Positions 50,529-60,039 of a stretch of 64,000 bases of DNA are shown here, one piece after another (position 1 is the first letter of the stretch; every line of letters begins with the position of its first letter). The notes beneath the pieces were generated by a model. That model saw nothing but the letters and a program-made list of their open reading frames with translations, did no database searches and had not been told where the DNA came from. Location: NCBI RefSeq assembly GCF_003628535.1, contig NZ_RBCI01000002.1:558001-622000 (forward strand), written 5' to 3'. Made by a program: the position numbers and the translations under genes. The DNA comes from Flavisolibacter nicotianae. Lineage in GTDB: Bacteria > Bacteroidota > Bacteroidia > Chitinophagales > Chitinophagaceae.

Positions 50529-53525
50529 TTACTGACGAATGATTTTTTGTACGTGCCTGTACTTGTTGTCGTCGCTGAGGATGTTCAGAATATAAACCCC
50601 TGCCGACAGGCGCTGCAGCGGAACAGAGCCGCTTTGGTAGCCCCTTGATTCCTGGAACATCACCTGCCCTTTCATGTTGAGCACCTGCACCATTATTTTC
50701 CGAACTCCGGTTTGGTTGCCGGTCTGGTACTGCACATCACTGGACGATGCGGTTGGATACACGGTCCGGATAAAGCTCCGGTCATTGGTGACCGGTGTAA
50801 TTCCCGTGTTCAGGTTGGGGGTAAAGTTGGGTGTTCCCAGGAAGGTGTAAAACATCCCATTTCCATGGGTGCCGACCAGTAAAACGTTATCGGCCGGCCG
50901 GTAAGCCAGGGAGGTGACCACGGAATAATTCAACAGGCTGCCACCTTCCCGCTGCCACACCGGGGACTGACCGGCATCCAGCACCGTTCCCAGGTTGGAG
51001 GTGCTGTAAAGACCAATCGAGGTGCCGACATAATATTCCGTGACCGGCTGGTTCGACGCATCTTTCTTTACCACGATAGCGCAACTGCGGAACGAAGGAA
51101 GGGTAAGGTTTCCCTCCGCGTTTTTCCAGGTTGGTGTAGCCGATTTACCGTTTTTGGTCCACCAGATTCCGACTACGTTATAGTTCGATACCACGGCAAT
51201 CACCTCGTCGTCGTTGTTGGGATTAACGGCAATATCCTGCACATTACCCGTCAGGCCGGAAGGCGTAATGTTGACCGGATGTGTGGTTGGTGCCGCATTT
51301 TGCGGGTCATCCAGGCGGTAAATCTTTCCGTTTGTGGTGCCCATATAAAGCGTGTGGCTGCTGACATAGGGGCCACGGCTGTAGCCAATGCCCCGGATGC
51401 CTACGTTGCGGCCGCTTGTTGGATCGGTTGGGTCAACCGTTGACGATACGCCGGTCATTTCCGTCCAGTTGCTGGAGGTAACCGCACCGGCATTGGTTGT
51501 CCGGAACAGGCGGTTGAAGTTAACGTAATAAAGGTTTCCTGAATTATCGGACTCCAGCCGCAGGTTGGTCACAAATTCGCCAAACTGGTTTTCATCGGTG
51601 CTTTGTCCCTGCTGCGACGTCGTCAGGCCCGAAGGGGTAATTTCGGTTCCGCCCTGAAAAGGGTTGGCAATCCTTGCCCTGTAGAGGCGGCCAAACTGGA
51701 TCGACTCATAAATGTATTGTGTCCCGCTGTTGTCCTGCGAAATACCGACGTAGGTACCATCGGCACTGAACAGGAGCCGGTGGTTGTTGCTATCGGCGGG
51801 TGCCGTGCCCAGCACACCGGTTTTATCGCGGAAGCGAACACCATTGTCCTGTGAGCCTGAAGCAAAATTGTTTCGGCCCACCGTCGGATCGATGGCAACA
51901 TTGTAACACTGCAGCGTTTGATAGTTCGGGATCATTCGCCAGGCCACGGTTGCGGCCATGACGTCCGTGGTTTCCTGGATGCCGCCGTCGTTGGCGCAAA
52001 TTGCCTGGCTGGGATTGGCAGGACTGAACACCAGCCGGTGAATATCGGAATGCGAATTGGCGTATTGCGAGTAGGAGAACGTAGTGGCATAACCGCCGAT
52101 CCAGGCTGTGTTGGCCGTCGTGGCAAAACCGTCGGTGGAGCGGTAGAGGTTCGTGCCACCCACAAAAACGACGTTGGGGTTGTCGGGTTTCACCGTTACT
52201 TCCATATCGTAACCGCCCTGAACTGACAGGGGATCGGAGCCACTCAAATTGCCGCCCAGGATATCGGGCATATTGGCCGAGCGGTTTGTCCAGGTGTAGG
52301 TAGAGCCATTGACGTCCAGGCGGAACAAATCTGCTTCCGGTTTCAGGTCGCCACCCGAGGCCACGGCATCACTGCTCAGTCCATTTTCGTAAAAAACATA
52401 GGCAACGTTGTTGTTGGACGGTGCCAGGGAAATCAGGATGCGTTTGGGCCCGACGGCATTAAGAGTGGCATCGATTTCATAAGAATTGGCCCTCCAGTTC
52501 GCTACCGAATCCACACCCAGCGTTTGTCCGCCTGCAATGCGGGTATAGGAATTCAGGTTGCCCGTTGGAGACACCCAAACTCCCCTGAGGCTTTGTTCCG
52601 GAAAACCGCCGTTCACGGCCAGGTAAACCGTACCGTTGTTGGCAATGTCGAGGTCCATCTGGCCTGTGGTGGCAAAGGCGCCCTGTGTGCCGCCAAATAC
52701 GGTTTGAAAAGTGGCACCGCCATTCGAAGTCCGCAACAGGCGGCGGTGTGCGGCAATGTAGACATCACCGTTTGCCGGGTTGATGCGGATGCGGTGTACA
52801 TAGTCGAACGGGTTGTCGAAGGCTTCCAGCGCACCTCCCGGTAAAACGGTTCCGTTGATATCGGTAATGGTGTTCATCGGCAGGCGTGCCCAGGTTACCC
52901 CGTTGTCGATTGATTTCCAGATCCCGTAACCCATGTACACGGCGCCGATCTCGGTTGCTGTATTTCCGTATGGTTCGCCACCGCCGGCATACCAGGTATC
53001 CTGGAAACCAGGACGTGGATCCTGTGCCAAAGCCGTAAGGTTATGAATTTCGTTTTGCGGAGTTACCAGGGTCCATGAATTGCCGCCATCGGCCGAGCGC
53101 ATGATGCCGCCGCTGACACAACCGGCAATGATGACACGGGTCGTGGCAAAGCGGGCATCGTATTTCATTGCCCTCGTGCGGCCGCCAATGTTGTTGGGGC
53201 CCGCCGGAATATAACTGTTGAGAACCTCCATCCGGCTGGTGCCGTTTACGCCTGTGGGTGCCACATCACCGGAACTCCGAACGGGTAACGTCCGCGCAAA
53301 TGCTTTTTCCTGCGAAAAAATACCTTCGGGGATTTTGCCGGTTCGCGGGTCTTTGAGCAAATCATATTCATATTTCATGCGGGCCTGTAGGAATTCGGCA
53401 GGTGCCTCGTCTTCCTCTTCTTCCCTCTCCGGGAAAGTGCTTCCTTTTTTTGCAAACGGGACCAGAAAAAACAAAAGAGCAGCGGTTACCACAGCAGTGA
53501 CAAGGAGGGTAATTCTGATTTTCAT
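50529..53525 (-). CDS. T9SS-sorted protein with BNR/WD40-like beta-propellers
   Basis: A 998-residue secreted protein. A hydrophobic segment at about 5-24 (LLVTAVVTAALLFFLVPF) is followed by an acidic stretch (FPEREEEEDEAPAEF). The bulk contains repeated sialidase/BNR-like blades, such as RSADGGNSWTLVTPQNE, KSIDNGVTWARLP and LLRTSNGGATFQTVFGG, typical of seven- or ten-bladed propellers. The C-terminal ~80 residues form a type IX secretion sorting domain: VLNMKGQVMFQES, LQRLSAGVYILNI and final KYRHVQKIIRQ. Such proteins cross the outer membrane through T9SS and are anchored or released at the surface. The substrate or partner is unknown and no catalytic site is evident. Confidence 0.88.
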   Translation of the reverse strand: MKIRITLLVTAVVTAALLFFLVPFAKKGSTFPEREEEEDEAPAEFLQARMKYEYDLLKDPRTGKIPEGIFSQEKAFARTLPVRSSGDVAPTGVNGTSRMEVLNSYIPAGPNNIGGRTRAMKYDARFATTRVIIAGCVSGGIMRSADGGNSWTLVTPQNEIHNLTALAQDPRPGFQDTWYAGGGEPYGNTATEIGAVYMGYGIWKSIDNGVTWARLPMNTITDINGTVLPGGALEAFDNPFDYVHRIRINPANGDVYIAAHRRLLRTSNGGATFQTVFGGTQGAFATTGQMDLDIANNGTVYLAVNGGFPEQSLRGVWVSPTGNLNSYTRIAGGQTLGVDSVANWRANSYEIDATLNAVGPKRILISLAPSNNNVAYVFYENGLSSDAVASGGDLKPEADLFRLDVNGSTYTWTNRSANMPDILGGNLSGSDPLSVQGGYDMEVTVKPDNPNVVFVGGTNLYRSTDGFATTANTAWIGGYATTFSYSQYANSHSDIHRLVFSPANPSQAICANDGGIQETTDVMAATVAWRMIPNYQTLQCYNVAIDPTVGRNNFASGSQDNGVRFRDKTGVLGTAPADSNNHRLLFSADGTYVGISQDNSGTQYIYESIQFGRLYRARIANPFQGGTEITPSGLTTSQQGQSTDENQFGEFVTNLRLESDNSGNLYYVNFNRLFRTTNAGAVTSSNWTEMTGVSSTVDPTDPTSGRNVGIRGIGYSRGPYVSSHTLYMGTTNGKIYRLDDPQNAAPTTHPVNITPSGLTGNVQDIAVNPNNDDEVIAVVSNYNVVGIWWTKNGKSATPTWKNAEGNLTLPSFRSCAIVVKKDASNQPVTEYYVGTSIGLYSTSNLGTVLDAGQSPVWQREGGSLLNYSVVTSLAYRPADNVLLVGTHGNGMFYTFLGTPNFTPNLNTGITPVTNDRSFIRTVYPTASSSDVQYQTGNQTGVRKIMVQVLNMKGQVMFQESRGYQSGSVPLQRLSAGVYILNILSDDNKYRHVQKIIRQ

Positions 53526-53879
53526 GTTTTGGGGTGTAGGTTATAATTTTTTTTAGGCAATGAGATGCATGATATTTTTCAGCGGCCAGCCTTACCCTGC
53601 ATTTCCTTGTTTCAGAACGCTGAATTTACAACAAGATGCGCAGACCGAAAGCGACCGTTGGCAACAATGCAAAATCGTTCAAAAAAATATATGTTAAAAC
53701 AAATTCCCTTTTGCCTGGCCGGTCTCATTTCTCTTGTTGGTCAGGAGGCTGTGAAACGCCGCGGGTCAACGCATTGAAGTCCTTCCTCTTAACAAGACAA
53801 TAAAGCAACAGTTATTTCTTCCACTTGTTCAGGCGCTATCTTTGCACCCTTTACCCCGAGCAAAGAAAGGACGAGCCGA
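53526..53879. other. Divergent intergenic region between the T9SS gene and mfd
   Basis: This 354-base gap separates two divergent genes. I see the mfd promoter box (53837-53844) and nothing else I can support: no RNA gene, clear hairpin or repeat. Plus-strand frames here lack recognisable sequence and are taken as chance. Confidence 0.5.
53837..53844 (+). promoter_or_regulatory. Promoter -7 box of mfd
   Basis: TATCTTTG followed by CACC is an exact TAnnTTTG match 36 bases before the mfd ATG; a T-rich stretch lies about 20 bases upstream. Confidence 0.55.
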
Positions 53880-56800
53880 ATGAGCGCAGGTGTTTTACTG
53901 GAAAAATACAAAGCCGACCCCCGCCTTTTTCAAGTAGCGGACAAGCTCAGTTATGCCCAGCCGCAAAAGATCTGGTTGCAGGGATTGTTTGGCAGTTCAT
54001 CGCAGTTTGTTGCCGCCGGTATTTTCCTTCATTCATCCTGTTCGCAGTTGAACCATGTGTTTATCTGCAACGATGCCGAAGATGCCGCATATTTTCAGAA
54101 CACGCTGGAGAACCTGACCGACGCAATCAACATTTACTATTTTCCCTCGTCGTTTAAAAACCGCAAGAATTACCGCCTGCTCAATTCATCGCACGTCATG
54201 CTGCGCACCGAGGCGTTGACGAAGTTTTCGTCGCAACTGGGCAACAGGGTGGGAGCCCTCGTGACCTATCCCGAAGCCGTGGCCGAAAAGGTGGTGGTTT
54301 CCAAAGCCATTTCCGAGAATATCATTCACCTGAAAGCTGGTGATGAAATCGATCCCGACGGGCTGTATGCGCGGCTGGTGGATTATGGCTTTGAGCGGAC
54401 CGACTTTGTCTACGAGCCAGGGCAGTTTGCCGTACGGGGCGGCATCCTGGATATTTATTCGTTTGGCAACGAAAAACCCTACCGGGTTGAGTTGTTTGGC
54501 AATGATGTGGACTCGATCCGCATCATCGACCCGGAAACACAACTGAGTGAGCGACGCCTGTTGCAGGTCAGCATCATTCCCAACGTGGAAACGCAGTTTG
54601 AAGAAGAGGAGAAGGTTTCGCTGCTGCAGTTTCTCCCGGAGAACACCGTGGTGTGGATCCAGGACGAAGACCTGCTGCGGGAAAAATTACTGAACACGGA
54701 AGAAGAAGTAGACCTGTTTCTTTCCACCGTTCAAACAACCAGCAAACCGGCCGACGAAGAAGCGGACGACAAGCTGGTGAAAAAGGATGTGAAACGCGAA
54801 GAGTTTATTTCCGCCGCCAATTTTTTCGACGACCTCCGGAACCGGTCCGTCCTTTATTTTGGATACGAGAAACCGGAGCAGTTTCATACCGAAATTGGCT
54901 TTGCCACCAAAAGCCAGCCGGCCTTCAACCGCCAGTTCGATTTTCTGATCAACGACCTGAAAAGCTGGGAGGCCAAACGGTTTGAACTGAACATCTTTGC
55001 CGAAAACCCCAAGCAGCTCGAACGGCTATACACCATCTTCAACGACCTGAAGGAAGAAATCCAGTTCAACCCGATTGCCACGTCCATTCATGAAGGCTTT
55101 ATCGACGAAGACCTGAAGATCGTTTGCTACACCGATCACCAGATCTTCCAGCGCTATCATAAATACAGGGTCAAGCAGGCCTACAACAAAAACAAGGCGC
55201 TGACACTTCGAGCCCTGCGTGAATTGCAGCCCGGCGACTACGTGACCCATATCGATCACGGCGTCGGTGTGTACAGCGGTCTGCAGAAAATAGAAGTGGC
55301 GGGCAAAATGCAGGAAGCCGTCCGGCTGATCTACAAGGACAAGGACATTCTGTACGTCAACATCAACTCGCTGCATAAGATTGCCAAGTACACGGGCAAG
55401 GAGGGCTCCGTGCCGAAGGTCAACAAGCTGGGCTCCGACGTCTGGAACCGGTTGAAAGAAAAAACCAAGACCAAAGTCAAGGAGATCGCCTTTGACCTGA
55501 TCAAGCTTTATGCGCAACGCAAGGCGCAAAACGGATTTCAGCATACCCCTGACAACTACCTGCAAACCGAGCTCGAAGCCTCGTTCATTTACGAAGACAC
55601 GCCGGATCAAAGCAAGGCGACGCTGGATGTAAAGAAAGACATGGAGTCGCCCTCACCCATGGACCGCCTCGTGTGCGGTGATGTGGGTTTTGGAAAAACG
55701 GAAATTGCCGTGCGTGCCGCCTTCAAAACCGTCGTGGATGGAAAGCAGGCCGCCGTGCTGGTACCGACGACCATTCTTGCCTTCCAGCACTACAAAACCT
55801 TCAGCGAACGCCTGAAAGATTTTCCCGTAACGGTGGATTATATCAACCGCTTTAAGTCGGCAAAGGAGAAAAAAGAAACGCTGAAGAAACTCGAAGAAGG
55901 AAAGATCGACATCCTCGTAGGAACGCATGCTATTCTTGGAAAAGAAGTCAAGTTCAAAAACCTTGGCCTTCTAGTCATCGACGAAGAACAGAAGTTTGGT
56001 GTGGCCCACAAGGAAAAAATTAAAACGCTGCGTACCAATATCGATGCGCTGACACTGACGGCAACGCCCATTCCGCGTACGCTGCAATTCAGTTTGATGG
56101 GGGCAAGAGACCTTTCCATCATCAACACGCCGCCGCCGAACCGGCAGCCGATCCAGACGGAGGTGCGGGTCTTCAACCAGGATTTTATCCGCGATGCGAT
56201 CTATTTTGAAACCGAACGTGGCGGGCAGGCCTTCTTTATTCACAACCGAATCCAGGGTTTGGCCGAAATGGCTGCCATCATCCAGGGCCTTTGTCCTGAT
56301 TTAACCATCGGCTGGGCACACGGCCAGTTGGAAGGGCACGAGTTGGAAGAGCGCATCATGGATTTTATTGACAGGAAATACGACGTGCTCGTATGTACCA
56401 ATATCGTGGAAAGCGGTGTGGACATTCCCAACGTGAATACCATCATCGTGAACAATGCGCACCAGTTTGGCCTCAGCGACCTCCACCAGTTGCGCGGCCG
56501 TGTGGGACGCAGCAACAAAAAGGCCTTCTGCTATCTCCTGGCGCCGCCGATGAGCACCTTGCCAACCGATTCCCGTAAGCGCCTGCAAACGCTGGAGCAA
56601 CACAGTGAATTGGGAAGCGGTTTCCAGATCGCAATGCGTGACCTTGACATCCGCGGTGCCGGTAACTTACTCGGTGGCGAACAAAGCGGTTTTATGGCCG
56701 AAATCGGTTTCGAGATGTACCAGAAGGTACTTGCCGAAGCCATCAAGGAATTGAAGCGCACCGAATTCAAGGAACTGTTCAAAGAAGAAATTTCCCGGCA

Positions 56801-57299
56801 GGATGATTTTGTGCAGGATTGCACCATCGATACCGACCTGGAGATCCTGATCCCCGACGATTACGTGGAAAATATTACGGAACGTCTTTCGCTTTACTCC
56901 CGCCTCGATAACTGCGAAACCGAAGAAGAATTGCAGGCCATGGAAGTGGAGCTGACCGATCGCTTTGGTCCCCTGCCACCGCCCGTGCAGGAATTGTTTG
57001 TCACTGTTCGTTGCCGCAAGCTGGCCGTGGAATTGGGATTCGAACGACTGATCCTGAAAAACGACTCGCTCAAATGTTACTTCATCAACCGTCCGGATTC
57101 GCCGTATTTTGAATCGGAAACCTTCAACCGCATCCTGTCGTATTTGCAAACCGGCACAAACAAAGCCCGGTTAAAGCAGGTGGGAAAACTGTTTATGATC
57201 GTAGCCGAACCGGTGAAAGACATGCAGGATGTACACCAGTTTTTGGGACGGATGCATACGACCGTCACAAAAGCGCCGGCGGCAACAGTGCAGGAATAA
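53880..57299 (+). CDS. mfd: Transcription-repair coupling factor
   Basis: A 1139-residue ATPase that removes RNA polymerase stalled at DNA damage and recruits UvrA. Order of parts: UvrB-like N-terminal region, the CarD-like polymerase-interaction domain (about 450-520, LQPGDYVTHIDHGVGVYSGL), the SF2 translocase with Walker A GDVGFGKTE (near 600), DEEQ box VIDEEQKFGV (near 699), TATPIPRTLQFSLMGARD and the GRVGRS motif VI region, ending in the TRCF C-terminal domain (ITERLSLYSRLDNCETEEEL). Length agrees with the E. coli 1148. It is a monocistronic gene by spacing; a small membrane-protein gene converges on its end. Confidence 0.97.
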   Translation: MSAGVLLEKYKADPRLFQVADKLSYAQPQKIWLQGLFGSSSQFVAAGIFLHSSCSQLNHVFICNDAEDAAYFQNTLENLTDAINIYYFPSSFKNRKNYRLLNSSHVMLRTEALTKFSSQLGNRVGALVTYPEAVAEKVVVSKAISENIIHLKAGDEIDPDGLYARLVDYGFERTDFVYEPGQFAVRGGILDIYSFGNEKPYRVELFGNDVDSIRIIDPETQLSERRLLQVSIIPNVETQFEEEEKVSLLQFLPENTVVWIQDEDLLREKLLNTEEEVDLFLSTVQTTSKPADEEADDKLVKKDVKREEFISAANFFDDLRNRSVLYFGYEKPEQFHTEIGFATKSQPAFNRQFDFLINDLKSWEAKRFELNIFAENPKQLERLYTIFNDLKEEIQFNPIATSIHEGFIDEDLKIVCYTDHQIFQRYHKYRVKQAYNKNKALTLRALRELQPGDYVTHIDHGVGVYSGLQKIEVAGKMQEAVRLIYKDKDILYVNINSLHKIAKYTGKEGSVPKVNKLGSDVWNRLKEKTKTKVKEIAFDLIKLYAQRKAQNGFQHTPDNYLQTELEASFIYEDTPDQSKATLDVKKDMESPSPMDRLVCGDVGFGKTEIAVRAAFKTVVDGKQAAVLVPTTILAFQHYKTFSERLKDFPVTVDYINRFKSAKEKKETLKKLEEGKIDILVGTHAILGKEVKFKNLGLLVIDEEQKFGVAHKEKIKTLRTNIDALTLTATPIPRTLQFSLMGARDLSIINTPPPNRQPIQTEVRVFNQDFIRDAIYFETERGGQAFFIHNRIQGLAEMAAIIQGLCPDLTIGWAHGQLEGHELEERIMDFIDRKYDVLVCTNIVESGVDIPNVNTIIVNNAHQFGLSDLHQLRGRVGRSNKKAFCYLLAPPMSTLPTDSRKRLQTLEQHSELGSGFQIAMRDLDIRGAGNLLGGEQSGFMAEIGFEMYQKVLAEAIKELKRTEFKELFKEEISRQDDFVQDCTIDTDLEILIPDDYVENITERLSLYSRLDNCETEEELQAMEVELTDRFGPLPPPVQELFVTVRCRKLAVELGFERLILKNDSLKCYFINRPDSPYFESETFNRILSYLQTGTNKARLKQVGKLFMIVAEPVKDMQDVHQFLGRMHTTVTKAPAATVQE

Positions 57300-57326
57300 A
57301 TCTCGCTAAATGTTCAAAACCGCATT

Positions 57327-57752
57327 TTATGCGTTGGCGGCATTGGTGACGGCAATGCTGGTAAACGGCAGCAGGAACGAACCAATGAACATGATGTAGA
57401 AGCCGGTACCAAACGACTGCAGCGTTTCCGCAACATTTTCCTTCGACTGGGTCATGGTAAAGACAATGATGGCGATAATCGCCAGCAAGGGAAACAGGTT
57501 AAACAGGACGGATGTTTTTTTGCGCAAAATGGCGAGTACGAGATTGGCGACCACACACAAAAACACAATCAGCAGGCAGATAAACGTAACCAGTTGGGTT
57601 GACGTAAACCGGCCCATGCTTCCGAAGCCTTCGGTGAGCAGGCTCCAGGCACTCAGGTTGGTTCCATAAATGGGTAGGGTGCTCAACTGCAGGAAGAAGG
57701 CAGCAACAATCGCAAGACTCAAGACAATGCGCAGTATGTTCTGATTTTCCAT
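57327..57752 (-). CDS. Small integral membrane protein of unknown function
   Basis: A 141-residue protein with four predicted membrane segments (about 6-26, 46-68, 76-96 and 109-132), for example LVTFICLLIVFLCVVANLVL and LFNLFPLLAIIAIIVFTM. No family motif is recognised. The frame extends to 57842, but the additional 30 residues are encoded by the scpA terminator hairpin; the ATG at 57752 is therefore used. It is downstream of scpA on the same strand but separated from it by that terminator. Confidence 0.75.
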   Translation of the reverse strand: MENQNILRIVLSLAIVAAFFLQLSTLPIYGTNLSAWSLLTEGFGSMGRFTSTQLVTFICLLIVFLCVVANLVLAILRKKTSVLFNLFPLLAIIAIIVFTMTQSKENVAETLQSFGTGFYIMFIGSFLLPFTSIAVTNAANA

Positions 57753-57797
57753 CGTGGAAAAATTTGGCAAAAGGTAGAAACTGTTTGCCGTTTTTAC

Positions 57798-57837
57798 AAA
57801 AAAAAGGCGGCGTTGCGTGTTTGTACGCAGTGCCGCC
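57798..57837 (-). terminator. Terminator of scpA
   Basis: Minus-strand GGCGGC(A)CTGCGT and ACGCAACGCCGCC arms (stem of about 12, with internal mismatch) are followed by eight T (57798-57805). It starts 28 bases past the scpA stop. Confidence 0.8.
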
Positions 57838-57864
57838 CTCATTCGTGTTGGAACGCTGAAATAT

Positions 57865-58647
57865 TTATAAAAGGCGCATATGCTCTTCGTCGGTCAGGCC
57901 TTCTTCGGTTTCGTTGTATTCCACAATGAAATTATTGCGGCCCTCACCAATCATGATGCGCAGGAATCTTCCCTGCACCAGTTCCAGCATCGATAGAAAC
58001 AGGAAGATGGCATGCACCCGGTTCTCCACTTTTTCAAACACTTTTTCAAACGAAAGGGTACGCTGGCTTTGGGCCAGTGCAATCATGTCGTTGCGGCTTG
58101 TTTCCATGCTGTAGTTGTAGCGAACCACTGTGTGAATGGGCTTGTTCATGCGGTCCTGGTAGCGCTGCATCACCCGTTCAAAGGCTTTCATGAGTTTGAA
58201 CAACGTGATGGTTTGCACTTCGGTGCCTTCGCTGGCCTCTTCGCCAATCTGCGATAGCTCTTTCTGGATATTGCCCCGCTTCACCATCAACTGTCGTTCC
58301 GCCTCCAGCAGGGTCATTTCCGCCGCGGCCTCTTTGTATTTTTTGTATTCGAGAATCTTGTCCACGAGTTCCTGGCGGGGGTCGATCTCGTTGCCTTGGG
58401 CATCCACCTCTTTGCGCGGCAGCAACATTTTTGCCTTGATGCGCATCAGCGTCGAGATGAACAGGATAAACTCACTGCTCAATTCAATGTTGAGAGTCTC
58501 CTGCTGGTGAATGAAGGCCAGGAAGTCGTTGATGATCTTTGTGATCGGGATATTATAAATATCCAGTTCGTCTCTTTCGATAAAGAAAAGGAGCAGGTCG
58601 AACGGACCTTCAAACTGGGGTAATCTGATTTGGTAGGTTGAACTCAC
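57865..58647 (-). CDS. scpA: Segregation and condensation protein A
   Basis: ScpA is the kleisin of the bacterial SMC-ScpAB condensin. The 260-residue product starts SSTYQIRLPQFEGPFDLLLF, the usual N-terminus, with LDIYNIPITKIINDF and ELSSEFILFISTLMRIKAKMLLPR (the SMC neck-binding helices), a charged variable middle part, and the C-terminal winged-helix element FLFLSMLELVQGRFL. I infer a GTG start at 58647; the alternative TTG 45 bases further up would be encoded by a palindrome at 58669-58690. No scpB is present in the window. Confidence 0.92.
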   Translation of the reverse strand: MSSTYQIRLPQFEGPFDLLLFFIERDELDIYNIPITKIINDFLAFIHQQETLNIELSSEFILFISTLMRIKAKMLLPRKEVDAQGNEIDPRQELVDKILEYKKYKEAAAEMTLLEAERQLMVKRGNIQKELSQIGEEASEGTEVQTITLFKLMKAFERVMQRYQDRMNKPIHTVVRYNYSMETSRNDMIALAQSQRTLSFEKVFEKVENRVHAIFLFLSMLELVQGRFLRIMIGEGRNNFIVEYNETEEGLTDEEHMRLL

Positions 58648-58668
58648 AGGCTTGAAAATTAAAAGAAA

Positions 58669-58690
58669 GTCCCGCCTGCGCAGGCGGGAC
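58669..58690 (-). terminator. Perfect 22-base palindrome downstream of mscL
   Basis: GTCCCGCCTGC/GCAGGCGGGAC is a perfect palindrome followed on the minus strand by TTTCTTTT. It lies 108 bases past the mscL stop and just before the scpA start, so it can end mscL transcripts. Confidence 0.6.
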
Positions 58691-58798
58691 AAGTCAAAAA
58701 TAGGGTTTCTTTCGCAAAAGCGGCGCCCTGGCTCTTTTCAATAAAAGACGAAAGCCGGCGCCCGTGCCGGGAAATTTGGAAACGGTACCCGGCAGCCG

Positions 58799-59185
58799 CT
58801 AGCGTTGTTTCAGCGAATCGCGGATCTCCATCAGCAGCTTTTCCTGCAGCGTGTACTCCGGTGCAGCCGGTTCGGCCGCGGCTACTTCTTTTTTGCGTTT
58901 CAGGCTGTTCATGCCTTTGATCAGGAGAAACAGGGATAAGGCAATAATGATAAAGCTGATGACGGCTGCTAAAAACTTGCCGTATTTAACAGCACCCCAC
59001 GAAAGTTCTTCGAGATTTTTAAGGCCGGCTTTTTCCAGCAGGGGCGCCAGTATCAGCGGGGTAATGATGTTTTCTACCAGCGAGGTAACGATGGCGCCGA
59101 AAGCACCGCCGATGATTACGGCAATGGCCAGGTCAACAACGTTGCCTTTGAGGGCAAACTCCTTGAATTCTTTGACAAATCCCAT
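58799..59185 (-). CDS. mscL: Large-conductance mechanosensitive channel MscL
   Basis: A 128-residue channel that opens at near-lytic membrane tension. It begins MGFVKEFKEFALKGNVVDLA, has first helix VDLAIAVIIGGAFGAIVTSL with the conserved VIIGGAFG packing motif, a periplasmic loop, the second helix about 68-90 (FLAAVISFIIIALSLFLLI) and a charged C-terminal helix. It is typical in length, slightly shorter than E. coli's 136. With the MscS protein at 13025 the window codes for two classes of osmotic safety valve. A TACATTCG-like box lies 24 bases upstream of the ATG (59209-59216, minus strand). Confidence 0.96.
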   Translation of the reverse strand: MGFVKEFKEFALKGNVVDLAIAVIIGGAFGAIVTSLVENIITPLILAPLLEKAGLKNLEELSWGAVKYGKFLAAVISFIIIALSLFLLIKGMNSLKRKKEVAAAEPAAPEYTLQEKLLMEIRDSLKQR

Positions 59186-59248
59186 AACGAAGGTTTTTGG
59201 TTTGTTTCCGAATGTAATACAGTTAGAGGACAGTTCAGAGAGGCGTCC

Positions 59249-59992
59249 CTATTTTTCTTCCGGGGCAGGATATTGCATGTTCAGTGCGGCCAGCGCATCG
59301 GTTATCTTTTGTGCAATGATGTATTCCTTGTACCAGTTATGATCAGCCGGTACAATGGTCCAGGGAATCTCGTTGCAATACGTGAAGACATCTTCGTAGG
59401 CAGCCCTGTATTTGTCCCAGAGCTTTGCTTCTTCAAAATCCTTTGCATTGTACTTCCAGCCTTTTGCCGGGTCCTGCGTTCTTTCCTGCAGCCGCTCCAT
59501 TTGCCGTTCCGGAGAAACGTGGAGATAAAATTTCAAAATGGTTGTGTTGTTGTGTTCTGCCAGCAGTCGTTCAAAATCGTTGATGGCTTTGAATCGTTTT
59601 TGTGCTGTTTGGTCGTCGCACCAGCCATGCACCCGGGTTACCAGCACGTCTTCGTAATGGCTCCGGTTGAAAACCTGGATCATTCCTTTCGGCGGGGCAT
59701 ACCGGTGAATGCGCCACAAAAAATCATGACTCAACTCTTCTTCCGTCGGCGCCTTAAAGCCCTTCACCGACACACCCTGCGGATTGAGACCGGTGAAAAC
59801 ATTCTTAATGGCGCCATCCTTGCCGCTGGCATCCATGCCCTGGATAACCACCAGCACGGCGTGCTTGCTTTCGGCATAAAGGCGGTTCTGCAGATCGTCG
59901 AGTTGCTCATGCAGTTTAGCCGTTTTTTCTTTTGTTTCGTCCTTGGAAATTTCTTTGGGCGAGCGGGTTGGGATAGCGGTCAGAATGGCCAT
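59249..59992 (-). CDS. Polyphosphate kinase 2 family protein
   Basis: A 247-residue PPK2-family phosphotransferase from the ATG at 59992. Walker A is read in VIQGMDASGKDGAIKNV; family motifs PTEEELSHDFLWRIHRYAPP, FNRSHYEDVLVTRVHG and PADHNWYKEYIIAQKI follow. PPK2 enzymes use polyphosphate to phosphorylate nucleoside mono- or diphosphates; the class (AMP, ADP or both) is not decided by what I can see. Its start lies only 47 bases from the divergent DMT exporter's start. A frame extension to 60028 depends on a GTG and overlaps that promoter region. Confidence 0.9.
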   Translation of the reverse strand: MAILTAIPTRSPKEISKDETKEKTAKLHEQLDDLQNRLYAESKHAVLVVIQGMDASGKDGAIKNVFTGLNPQGVSVKGFKAPTEEELSHDFLWRIHRYAPPKGMIQVFNRSHYEDVLVTRVHGWCDDQTAQKRFKAINDFERLLAEHNNTTILKFYLHVSPERQMERLQERTQDPAKGWKYNAKDFEEAKLWDKYRAAYEDVFTYCNEIPWTIVPADHNWYKEYIIAQKITDALAALNMQYPAPEEK

Positions 59993-60025
59993 AAAGATTT
60001 CTTGTTTTAAATGAAAAAGCAGGTG

Positions 60026-60033
60026 CACTTTTG
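60026..60033 (+). promoter_or_regulatory. Candidate -7 box of the DMT exporter gene
   Basis: CACTTTTG, one mismatch to TAnnTTTG, lies seven bases before the ATG at 60040, with TTG at about -33 (21-base spacer). Weak call. Confidence 0.35.
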
Positions 60034-60039
60034 CAGCCC

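Noticed and set aside
50529-53525. Acidic N-terminal stretch of the T9SS protein as evidence of a lipoprotein
   Set aside because: No lipobox cysteine is present near the hydrophobic segment, so only an ordinary signal or anchor sequence is supported.
53565-53777. 70-codon frame upstream of mfd
   Set aside because: No motif, low-complexity composition, and position in a divergent promoter region.
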